Below are positions 1 through 5,096 of a DNA stretch of 5,096 nt, piece after piece. Within the stretch, counting starts at the first letter, position 1. Each line of letters opens with the position of its first letter. Made by a program: the position numbers and the translations under genes. The stretch comes from Clostridia bacterium (GTDB taxonomy: Bacteria > Bacillota > Clostridia > Oscillospirales > CAG-272), in NCBI GenBank assembly GCA_017420845.1, contig JAFQOC010000623.1, positions 1 through 5,096 of the forward strand, in the 5' to 3' direction. The notes beneath the pieces were generated by a model. The model was not told the origin of the DNA, did not search any database, and worked only from the letters and a program-made list of their open reading frames with translations.

Positions 1-53
1 CCTGCGTTCCCGGGGCATGATGGCTTGGGCGCTGCCGATCAAATCCACACCCC

Positions 54-77
54 GTAGGGGCGAACTGTGTTCGCCCG
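54..77 (+). repeat. REP-like palindrome (GTAG + hairpin) upstream of argS
   Basis: A GTAG tetranucleotide (54-57) is followed by an 8-bp perfect inverted repeat, GGGCGAAC (58-65) and GTTCGCCC (69-76), around a 3-base loop. This is the same architecture as the four other palindromes in the window, but the stem carries A:T where those carry C:G, and the loop is 3 rather than 6 bases. A 5' GTAG tag before a hairpin is the known hallmark of REP elements mobilised or bound by RAYT proteins. A second small inverted repeat, CCGCC/GGCGG (75-79 and 86-90), overlaps its right edge and could compete with it for pairing. It lies about 100 bases before the argS start. Confidence 0.75.
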
Positions 78-160
78 CCAAATGCGGCGGTCTATTCAAG
101 TTTTCTATGATCATTTGAAATCGGATCTTGGTCTTTTTGGCCGGTACCCCGACTTTCACG

Positions 161-168
161 AAAGGAAG
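161..168 (+). promoter_or_regulatory. argS ribosome binding site (decides the start)
   Basis: The purine run AAAGGAAG ends nine bases before the ATG at 178. No comparable Shine-Dalgarno sequence precedes the in-frame GTG at 67, which instead lies inside a palindromic repeat. This site therefore fixes the argS start at 178 (a second ATG at 181 is also possible). Confidence 0.75.
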
Positions 169-177
169 AAATTCAAA

Positions 178-1908
178 ATGATGCTGCAAATCAAAGCCCT
201 GATCGCCGACGGTATTCTGGAAGGGGTCAAGTCTATTGCCCCCCAGAGCGAGATGACCGCCGAGGACGTGCTGGGGCTTCTGGAATATCCCCCCGACCCT
301 GCCATGGGTGACATTGCTCTGCCCTGCTTCAAGCTGGCCAAGACCCTGCGCCGCTCCCCTGTGCAGATCGCTTCGACCCTGGCTCCCCTGGTGAGCGGGG
401 AGGCCATTGAGAAGGCTGAGGCGGTGAACGGGTATCTGAATATTTATCTGTCGGGCGCATATCTGGCCAATAAGCTGGTGCCCGAGATCCTTGCGAAGAA
501 GGAGCGCTACGGCGCGCCCGATATCGGTCAGGGCAAGACCGTGGTGCTGGACTACTGCTCTCCCAATCTGGCCAAGCCCTTCCACATTGGTCACCTGGGC
601 ACCACCGTGATCGGTCACGCCCTGAAGAAGCTCCATGAGTTTGCGGGTTATAATTGTGTGGGCATCAACTACCTCGGTGACTGGGGTACCCAGTTCGGTA
701 AGATGATGGTGGCCTACAAGAAGTGGGGTGACCGCAAGACCGTAGAGGAGGGGGGCGTGGACGCTCTGGTGGATCTCTACGTCCGCATCAACAACGCCAT
801 CGCGGAGGATCCTTCTCTGGCTGACGAGGCTCGCGCCGAGTTCTGCAAGATGGAGCAGGGGGACGAGGAGAATCTGGCTCTGTGGCGTTGGCTGGTGGAA
901 AAGTCCGTGAAGGCCAACGACGTGACTCTGAAACAGCTGGATATTTCCTTTGACAGCTACAAGGGTGAGTCGGCTTACACCGATCTCATGCCCGCCCAGG
1001 TGCAGAAGCTCCGCGACTGCGGTCTGCTCAAGCTGGATGACGGCGCGTCCATCGTGGATCTCACGGAGTACGGTATGCCTCCTTGCCTGATCCTCAAGCG
1101 GGACGGCTCCTCCCTGTATCCTACCCGTGACATTGCCGCGGCGGTGGATCGCAAGGAGATGTACAATTTCGACAAGTGCATCTACGTCACCTCCAATCAG
1201 CAGATCCTCCACTTCCAGCAGTGGTTCAAGGTGGTGGAGCTCATGGGCTACGACTGGTACGAGGGCCTGGTCCACGTGCCTTACGGTACGGTTTCGGTCA
1301 ACGGCGCCAAGCTGGCCACCAGAACCGGTAATGTGGTGCTTCTGAAGGATCTCTTCGCCGCCGCTATTGAGAAGGTGACCGAGATCATGGAGGAAAAGAA
1401 TCCCGATCTGAGGGGCAGAGACGACATCGCCGAGGCGGTGGGCGTGGGCGCCATCGTGTTCTACTACCTGTCCAACAACCGCATCAAGGATATCAACTTC
1501 AACATGGAGGACGCTCTGTCCTTCGACGGCAACACGGGCCCCTACGTGCAGTACACCTACGCCCGCGCTTGCTCCATTCTGGAAAAGGCATCCGCAAGCG
1601 GTGGCGGGGAGGTGGAGTCCATCGACAGCATCACCCTGACCGACCCCGTGGAGAAGGCTCTGTGCGTGGCGCTGTCCCAGTATGAGGAGAGAGTCCGGGT
1701 GGCGCTCCGCGACTACGAGCCCTCGGTCATCACCCGCTACATTCTGGACGTGGCGACGGCGTTCAACCGCTTCTACCACGAGTGCTCCATCTTCGGTGCC
1801 GAGGATGAGGGCGTGAAGGCTACCAGACTGGCGCTGACTGCGGCTACCAAGCACGTTTTGGGGAGCGCGTTCGGGTTGATCTGTTTGCGGAAGACTGAGA
1901 AGATCTGA
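178..1908 (+). CDS. argS: Arginyl-tRNA synthetase (class I)
   Basis: This cytoplasmic enzyme attaches arginine to tRNA-Arg using ATP. From the ATG at 178 it is 576 residues, close to the 577 of the E. coli enzyme. The N-terminal ArgRS-specific tRNA-binding (Add-1) domain spans about residues 5-90. The class I signature HIGH is seen at residues 136-139 in the context SPNLAKPFHIGH. The second class I motif is degenerate, KLATRTG from residue 378, as is common in ArgRS, where KMSKS is often not conserved. The segment GPYVQYTYAR (454-463) opens the C-terminal DALR anticodon-binding domain, which runs to the end. The frame stays open upstream to a GTG at 67, but that extension starts within a palindrome and would add 37 residues with no ArgRS similarity that I recognise. 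No convincing promoter is visible before it, and no terminator follows, so it may be co-transcribed with the gene 13 bases downstream. Identification is very secure; the start is fairly secure. Confidence 0.97.
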   Translation: MMLQIKALIADGILEGVKSIAPQSEMTAEDVLGLLEYPPDPAMGDIALPCFKLAKTLRRSPVQIASTLAPLVSGEAIEKAEAVNGYLNIYLSGAYLANKLVPEILAKKERYGAPDIGQGKTVVLDYCSPNLAKPFHIGHLGTTVIGHALKKLHEFAGYNCVGINYLGDWGTQFGKMMVAYKKWGDRKTVEEGGVDALVDLYVRINNAIAEDPSLADEARAEFCKMEQGDEENLALWRWLVEKSVKANDVTLKQLDISFDSYKGESAYTDLMPAQVQKLRDCGLLKLDDGASIVDLTEYGMPPCLILKRDGSSLYPTRDIAAAVDRKEMYNFDKCIYVTSNQQILHFQQWFKVVELMGYDWYEGLVHVPYGTVSVNGAKLATRTGNVVLLKDLFAAAIEKVTEIMEEKNPDLRGRDDIAEAVGVGAIVFYYLSNNRIKDINFNMEDALSFDGNTGPYVQYTYARACSILEKASASGGGEVESIDSITLTDPVEKALCVALSQYEERVRVALRDYEPSVITRYILDVATAFNRFYHECSIFGAEDEGVKATRLALTAATKHVLGSAFGLICLRKTEKI

Positions 1909-1921
1909 TCCGATTTCAGCC

Positions 1922-2434
1922 ATGACAATACCAAGTAGAAAACAAATTCGGTTGCAGAATTATGATTATTCCAAAGGTAATGCGTACTTTATTACCATCT
2001 GCACATACAAGAGCGCTCGCTTGTTCGGAGATATTGTTTCGGACGAGGTAGGGGCGCACCGGTGTGTGCGCCCGAACCATCCCGAGAAGATTATTGTAAA
2101 ATGGTTGCGGGAGATTGAGAAGAAGTATGCAAATGCGCTCTTATCAGCTTATATCATCATGCCCGATCATATCCATTTTATCCTGCAAAACCCGGGGGTA
2201 TATGATGAGACGGGCGCACACATAGGTGCGCCCCTACCGGAAATAATTAAGTGGTTCAAGACACAGACGACCAATGAGTATATACGCGGTGTTAGGGAAG
2301 GTTTGTTTCCACCATTCGATAAGCATATCTGGCAAAGGAGTTATTTTGAACACATCATTCGTGATCAGAATGATTTTGTTACCAGACGAAAGTATATTTA
2401 TGAGAATCCGATGAGGTGGATGCAGAAGAACTAA
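1922..2434 (+). CDS. REP-associated tyrosine transposase (RAYT, Y1/IS200-like HUH family)
   Basis: This 170-residue protein belongs to the single-strand DNA Y1 transposase family that handles REP palindromes. Visible hallmarks are the N-terminal strand AYFITICT (21-28), the metal-binding HUH motif in MPDHIHFIL (H83 and H85), the RAYT-typical FKTQTTNEYIR (112-122) and WQRSYFEHIIR (137-147), and YIYENP (158-163). By alignment from memory to the E. coli TnpA-REP motif YIYINP, Y158 is the likely nucleophile. Two segments, VGAHRCVRP (43-51) and about TGAHIGAPLP (97-106), are encoded by REP palindromes inserted in frame, both in surface-linker positions rather than in the motifs. All catalytic motifs are present and the frame is intact, so the protein may be active or domesticated. 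The start lacks a good Shine-Dalgarno sequence, and translation may be coupled to argS, which ends 13 bases upstream. Codon use is AT-richer than in argS and yebC, which suggests horizontal acquisition. The family call is secure; activity is not known. Confidence 0.93.
   Translation: MTIPSRKQIRLQNYDYSKGNAYFITICTYKSARLFGDIVSDEVGAHRCVRPNHPEKIIVKWLREIEKKYANALLSAYIIMPDHIHFILQNPGVYDETGAHIGAPLPEIIKWFKTQTTNEYIRGVREGLFPPFDKHIWQRSYFEHIIRDQNDFVTRRKYIYENPMRWMQKN
2048..2074 (+). repeat. REP palindrome inside the RAYT gene (copy 1, GTAG on + strand)
   Basis: GTAG (2048-2051) is followed by stem GGGCGCAC (2052-2059), loop CGGTGT and stem GTGCGCCC (2066-2073), then G. The 8-bp stem is perfect. The unit is 27 bp and coincides exactly with codons 43-51 of the transposase (V-G-A-H-R-C-V-R-P). 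It would be stopped by its own TAG in the second frame, so only some insertion phases are tolerated. Confidence 0.88.
2211..2237 (-). repeat. REP palindrome inside the RAYT gene (copy 2, GTAG on - strand)
   Basis: On the + strand this reads C, stem GGGCGCAC (2212-2219), loop ACATAG, stem GTGCGCCC (2226-2233), then CTAC, so the GTAG tag is on the minus strand. It is inverted relative to the copy at 2048-2074. It is read in the transposase frame as part of T-G-A-H-I-G-A-P-L-P (residues 97-106). The loop TAG falls out of frame. Bases 2212-2238 are identical to 2457-2483 downstream of the gene. Confidence 0.88.
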
Positions 2435-2456
2435 AAATAGATTTGGCCGTGGTTTA

Positions 2457-2482
2457 GGGCGCACACATAGGTGCGCCCCTAC
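2457..2482 (-). repeat. REP palindrome downstream of RAYT (GTAG on - strand)
   Basis: Stem GGGCGCAC (2457-2464), loop ACATAG and stem GTGCGCCC (2471-2478) are followed by CTAC. With the next base it is a 27-base exact copy of the palindrome inside the RAYT gene at 2212-2238. It starts 22 bases after the RAYT stop codon. There is no T-run after the hairpin, so it does not look like an intrinsic terminator. Confidence 0.87.
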
Positions 2483-2518
2483 CCATGGATTAAGAAAGTA
2501 TTGCGGACCGTTTTATTC

Positions 2519-2545
2519 GTAGGGGCGCACCTGCGTGTGCGCCCG
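2519..2545 (+). repeat. REP palindrome upstream of yebC (GTAG on + strand)
   Basis: GTAG (2519-2522), stem GGGCGCAC (2523-2530), loop CTGCGT, stem GTGCGCCC (2537-2544), then G. It is inverted relative to the copy at 2457-2482, with the two GTAG tags facing each other across 36 bases, as in a BIME-type REP pair. The two copies are complementary except for two loop positions, so the region could form either two small hairpins or one long stem. It ends 39 bases before the yebC start. Confidence 0.87.
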
Positions 2546-2570
2546 TTATAAACAAATAAAATTTATTTTT

Positions 2571-2576
2571 GAGAGG
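2571..2576 (+). promoter_or_regulatory. yebC ribosome binding site
   Basis: GAGAGG lies eight bases before the ATG at 2585, following an AT-rich stretch (2546-2570) that leaves the site unpaired next to the REP hairpin. No credible -35/-10 pair was found between 2435 and 2584. TATAAA at 2547-2552 is a possible -10, but no -35 matches it. Confidence 0.6.
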
Positions 2577-2584
2577 TATATATC

Positions 2585-3319
2585 ATGTCCGGACATAGCA
2601 AATGGGCGAACATCAAGCACAAGAAGGAAAAGACCGACAAGGCCAAGGCTAAGATCTTTACCAAGATCGGCAAGGAGCTGACCATCGCAGTCAAGGAGGG
2701 CGGTCCCGATCCCGCCTCCAACTCCAAGCTGCGCGATCTGATCCAGAAGGCAAAGGCCAACAACGTTCCCAACGACAACATCGAGCGCACCATCAAGAAG
2801 GCCGAGGGCTCCAAGGGCGAGAGCTTTGAGGAGATTACCTACGAGGGCTACGGCCCCGCAGGCGTGGCCGTCATTGTGGTGACCTCCACCGACAACCGCA
2901 ACCGTACCGCGGGCAACGTCCGCTCCTACTTCTCCAAGTACCACGGCAACATGGGTACCTCGGGCTGTGTGAGCTTCATGTTCGAGGATAAGGGTATGAT
3001 CGTCATCAATGACGAGGACGGCGACTACGACGAGGACACCATCATGGAGCAGGCTCTGGAGGCCGGCGCCGAGGACTTCGCCGCCACCGAGGGCATCTAC
3101 GAGATCACCACCGATCCCGCCGACGTCTACGCCATCGCCGACGAGCTGAAGGCTCTGGGCTACAACCTGAACTCCGCCGAGGTGACCAAGATCCCCTCCA
3201 CCTACACCGAGCTGACCTCTGATGACGACATCAAGTTCATGGGTCTGCTTCTGGACGTGCTGGAGGAGGACGACGACGTGCTGGACGTTTACCACAACTG
3301 GGAGAACTGCGATCGCTAA
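2585..3319 (+). CDS. yebC: YebC/TACO1-family protein (probable translation factor)
   Basis: This 244-residue protein has the usual family length and the classic start MSGHSKWANIKHKK, followed by the family segments GGPDPASNSKLRDLIQKAKA, NNVPNDNIERTIKKA and YEGYGPAGVAVIV, and then GNMGTSGCVSFMF (about residues 121-133). The C-terminal part is strongly acidic, with LDVLEEDDDVLDVYHN near the end, as in relatives. YebC proteins were long annotated as DNA-binding transcriptional regulators. More recent work on bacterial YebC/YebC2 and mitochondrial TACO1 ties the family to helping ribosomes through proline-rich stretches, so a ribosome-associated role is favoured, while paralogue-specific function cannot be read from the sequence. 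It is preceded by an inverted REP pair, and its last two codons and stop lie in the first unit of a 20-bp tandem repeat. A probable terminator follows about 100 bases downstream. The start is unambiguous. Confidence 0.96.
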   Translation: MSGHSKWANIKHKKEKTDKAKAKIFTKIGKELTIAVKEGGPDPASNSKLRDLIQKAKANNVPNDNIERTIKKAEGSKGESFEEITYEGYGPAGVAVIVVTSTDNRNRTAGNVRSYFSKYHGNMGTSGCVSFMFEDKGMIVINDEDGDYDEDTIMEQALEAGAEDFAATEGIYEITTDPADVYAIADELKALGYNLNSAEVTKIPSTYTELTSDDDIKFMGLLLDVLEEDDDVLDVYHNWENCDR

Positions 3320-3390
3320 CGCAGATCGCCGATCGCTAACGCAGATCGCTGATCGCTGACGCAGATCGCCGATCGCTGACGCGGATTGCT
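3311..3390 (+). repeat. Four-copy 20-bp tandem repeat overlapping the yebC stop
   Basis: Four head-to-tail units (3311-3330, 3331-3350, 3351-3370, 3371-3390) follow the pattern GATCGCTRAC then GCAGATCGCY. Units 1 and 2 have TAAC, units 3 and 4 have TGAC, and the final base alternates C, T, C, T. The fourth unit has decayed (GCGGATTGCT), and a fifth begins as GATT before similarity is lost. Bases 1-9 of unit 1 are the last two yebC codons and its TAA stop. Each unit holds GATCGC twice (spacing 13 then 7), giving seven GATC sites in the array. Confidence 0.92.
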
Positions 3391-3416
3391 GATTTCTTCC
3401 GATCGTATGCACCGAT

Positions 3417-3458
3417 AGAAACGACCGAGGGCCGCTTTGGGGGCTTTCGGTCGTTTCT
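3417..3458 (+). terminator. Long hairpin, probable intrinsic terminator of yebC
   Basis: A perfect 12-bp inverted repeat, AGAAACGACCGA (3417-3428) and TCGGTCGTTTCT (3447-3458), extends inward through two G:U pairs and three G:C pairs to a loop of about eight bases (3434-3441), making a 17-bp stem. The 3' side is T-rich (GTTTCTGCTTTCG) but has no clean U-run, so termination efficiency is uncertain. Its position between yebC and the next promoter fits a transcription boundary. Confidence 0.7.
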
Positions 3459-3514
3459 GCTTTCGTGAGCGTTTTCACTCAACCACCGGTTTCAGAAAAT
3501 TTACGCCCAACCCC

Positions 3515-3543
3515 TTGACTATGGGGGCGGGATTTGGTACAAT
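3515..3543 (+). promoter_or_regulatory. Sigma-A promoter for the flippase gene
   Basis: TTGACT (3515-3520) and TACAAT (3538-3543) are separated by exactly 17 bases, and TGG just before the -10 gives an extended -10 element. Each hexamer differs from consensus at one position. Transcription would start near 3550, giving a leader of about 30 bases with a strong Shine-Dalgarno sequence. No operator-like inverted repeat overlaps it, so it looks constitutive. Confidence 0.85.
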
Positions 3544-3580
3544 AAATAGATAGAATAAAAAAAGAAAGGGAGGGAAGCAT

Positions 3581-5023
3581 ATGCCCGAGAGCACCCCCAA
3601 GACCCCAAGCAAGTACCAGCGACTTCTGACCAACACCGCCGTTTTCACCGTGGGCAAGCTCCTCTCCAAGCTGCTCATGTTCTTCATGATCGGTCTGTAC
3701 ACCGCCTGCATGACCGAGGCGGAGTTCGGCACGGCTGAGCTCATCACCAACATGGCCAATCTCCTCATTCCCCTGGCCTGCGTAGGCATCAGCGAGGGCA
3801 TTTTCCGCTCTGCCGCCGCGAAGGATGGGGACAAGGAGGCCTTCTTCACCAACGGACTGCTGGTCTACGGTGTGGGGTCGGTGGTGTTCCTCTGCCTGTC
3901 TCCCTTATTGGGCTTCATTCCCCGCTTTGAAGGATCCGTATGGCTCATAGCGGCTTACGTAGTGGTGGCCAACCTGCACACGGTGGTGTCCCAGTACCTA
4001 TGTGCCATTGGCCGCACCAAGCTTTTCGCGGGGCAGGGAATCCTGAATACCGCTTTGGTGATCGGGTTCAACATCCTGTTCCTCCCCGTACTGGATTTCG
4101 GAGTGACGGGGTACGTGGCGGCCGTCATTCTGGCGGACCTTGTGACCACGGTGTTCCTCATTCTGTTCACCCGTCTGTGGCGGGCGGTGAAGCCGAGGAG
4201 CATTTCCAAGCAGACCATCGTGACCATGCTGAAGTTCTGCCTGCCTCTGGTGCCCACCACCATTTTCTGGTGGATCACGGGAGTATCTGACCGTTACATG
4301 GTGGACGTGATGTGCTCTCCCGAGATGAACGGCTTGTACACCGCGGCCTACAAGATCCCCAATCTGCTCATTTACGCCATCGCTATTTTTGACAGCGCGT
4401 GGAAGCTGTCGGTATCCGCTGAGGAGGATCCCGAGGCCTGCGCTGCCTTCTACTCCAAGGTGTGGCGAGTCTACACCACCCTGGCCTTCCTGGGGGGCGG
4501 GTGTCTGATCCTGGGCTCTCGGGTTCTGGCGGGGCTCCTCTTTGCGGGGGACTTCGTGGAGGCCTGGGTCTACATTCCCACTCTGACCTTCGCTACGGTG
4601 TTCACCGCCCTGTGCACCTTCCTGGGGTCGGTGTATTTCGCCAGCAAGAGGACGGTGGGGTCCATGCTGACGGCGCTGGCGGGGGCGGTGCTGAACGTGG
4701 TGCTGAATCTGTTGCTCATCCCGCCCTTCGGGGCCATGGGGGCGTCGGTGGCCACCTTTGCCAGCTATTTTGCCGTGTGTATCCTACGCCTTGTGACGGG
4801 GCGGCGACTCATTCCCTTCAAGGGGGAGTGGGGGCGGCTCATTGTGAACACGGCGCTGATGGGGGCTTTGACGGTGATCGTGACGTTTTCCGAGAGGAAC
4901 GTGCAGTATATGCTCCTCATGTACGGCGCGGCGGCGGGGGTGTTTGTCCTGATGCTGGCGTTTAACGCTCGGGCGATTCTGGAGCTTTTGCGGAACGCGA
5001 AGGGGCTTTTGAGAGGGCGGTAA
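3581..5023 (+). CDS. Polysaccharide/lipid flippase-like membrane protein (MOP superfamily, Wzx/PST type)
   Basis: This 480-residue, very hydrophobic integral membrane protein resembles oligosaccharide flippases of the polysaccharide-biosynthesis branch of the MOP (MATE/MurJ/Wzx) superfamily, which move undecaprenyl- or other lipid-linked sugars across the cytoplasmic membrane. By eye it has about 14 membrane segments, near residues 16-40, 52-74, 90-113, 119-140, 153-171, 175-197, 215-235, 255-272, 297-322, 331-354, 362-381, 384-405, 418-436 and 442-462, in the twofold arrangement typical of the family. Supporting features are the N-terminal NTAVFTVGKLLSKLLMFF helix, the early EFGTAEL loop, the mid-protein GVSDRYMVD segment that opens the second half, and a basic C-terminal tail ending GLLRGR. 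A GGGAGGG Shine-Dalgarno sequence sits six bases before the ATG. It has its own promoter and no glycosyltransferase or polymerase gene beside it here, so the substrate is unknown. A MurJ role is possible but I see nothing that shows it. Confidence 0.85.
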   Translation: MPESTPKTPSKYQRLLTNTAVFTVGKLLSKLLMFFMIGLYTACMTEAEFGTAELITNMANLLIPLACVGISEGIFRSAAAKDGDKEAFFTNGLLVYGVGSVVFLCLSPLLGFIPRFEGSVWLIAAYVVVANLHTVVSQYLCAIGRTKLFAGQGILNTALVIGFNILFLPVLDFGVTGYVAAVILADLVTTVFLILFTRLWRAVKPRSISKQTIVTMLKFCLPLVPTTIFWWITGVSDRYMVDVMCSPEMNGLYTAAYKIPNLLIYAIAIFDSAWKLSVSAEEDPEACAAFYSKVWRVYTTLAFLGGGCLILGSRVLAGLLFAGDFVEAWVYIPTLTFATVFTALCTFLGSVYFASKRTVGSMLTALAGAVLNVVLNLLLIPPFGAMGASVATFASYFAVCILRLVTGRRLIPFKGEWGRLIVNTALMGALTVIVTFSERNVQYMLLMYGAAAGVFVLMLAFNARAILELLRNAKGLLRGR

Positions 5024-5083
5024 ATTGCGGTTTATCGGGGTGAGGCCACCCACGTTCCCTCTACGGCAACGATGGGGGTCAAG

Positions 5084-5096
5084 GGGGCGAAGCCCC
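5084..5096 (+). other. Small GC hairpin cut by the window edge
   Basis: GGGGC (5084-5088), loop GAA, GCCCC (5092-5096). An extra G at 5083 may pair with a base beyond the window. It could be a terminator stem for the flippase gene (any T-run would be outside) or part of a dispersed intergenic palindrome. Nothing in the visible bases decides between these. The rest of 5024-5083 contains only a weak 5-bp hairpin (GGGTG/CACCC, 5038-5051). Confidence 0.4.

Noticed and set aside
106..111. TATGAT as a -10 box for argS
   Set aside because: It matches the -10 consensus at five of six positions, but no -35-like hexamer is found 16-18 bases upstream and there is no extended -10 TG.
2457..2482. Downstream palindrome as the RAYT transcription terminator
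   Set aside because: The hairpin is followed by CTACCCATGG with no T-run, and it is a copy of a palindrome found inside the coding sequence.
2048..2545. The repeated palindromes as a CRISPR array
   Set aside because: The copies occur in both orientations, at irregular spacing, two of them inside a coding sequence, and there are no uniform spacers or cas genes.
3311..3390. Tandem repeat as a CRISPR array or replication iteron set
   Set aside because: Units are directly adjacent with no spacers, and there is no replication initiator gene or AT-rich unwinding region beside them.
2546..3478. 310-codon open frame on the minus strand across yebC
   Set aside because: It is antisense to the clearly genuine yebC, is a low-complexity V/L/G-rich product of codon bias, and extends into the tandem repeat and terminator hairpin. 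It has no recognisable family.
3940..4965. Open frames in the second + frame within the flippase gene (3940-4290 and 4462-4965)
   Set aside because: They overlap the membrane protein gene and encode G/H/R-rich sequence typical of a shifted GC-rich frame, with no ribosome binding site.

Overview
The window looks like a chromosomal segment from a fairly GC-rich, low-copy-repeat-bearing Firmicute of the Clostridia, probably an Oscillospirales-type gut anaerobe. This is an inference from the strong purine-rich ribosome binding sites, the CTG/GAG/AAG-rich codon use of the housekeeping genes and the gene content. No rRNA or marker gene in the window fixes the taxon. All four protein genes are on the + strand.

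Layout. Bases 1-177 hold a short leader with a GTAG-plus-hairpin palindrome (54-77). argS (arginyl-tRNA synthetase, 178-1908) follows. Thirteen bases after its stop comes a small REP-associated tyrosine transposase (RAYT, 1922-2434), visibly AT-richer than its neighbours. Downstream of the RAYT is a pair of inverted REP palindromes (2457-2482 and 2519-2545), then yebC (2585-3319), a YebC/TACO1-family gene. The yebC stop codon lies inside the first unit of a four-copy, 20-bp tandem repeat (3311-3390). A long hairpin, probably the yebC terminator, lies at 3417-3458. A near-consensus sigma-A promoter (3515-3543) then drives a 14-helix polysaccharide/lipid flippase-like membrane protein (3581-5023). 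The last 73 bases hold small hairpins of unknown meaning.

The most interesting part is the RAYT locus. Five REP-like palindromes with a 5' GTAG tag occur in the window, three of them within 500 bp of each other outside or inside the RAYT region plus one more just downstream. Two of the five lie inside the transposase reading frame, in opposite orientations. Each is 27 bp (9 codons) and read without a stop, so the enzyme carries in its own gene the kind of DNA that its family is known to bind. The palindrome before argS has a different stem base pair with its partner changed too (A:T in place of C:G), which points to selection on or copying of the hairpin rather than the primary sequence.

argS and yebC are translation genes: argS charges tRNA-Arg, and YebC-family proteins have been linked to ribosome progress through proline stretches. 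The flippase is separately transcribed and functionally unrelated as far as the window shows.
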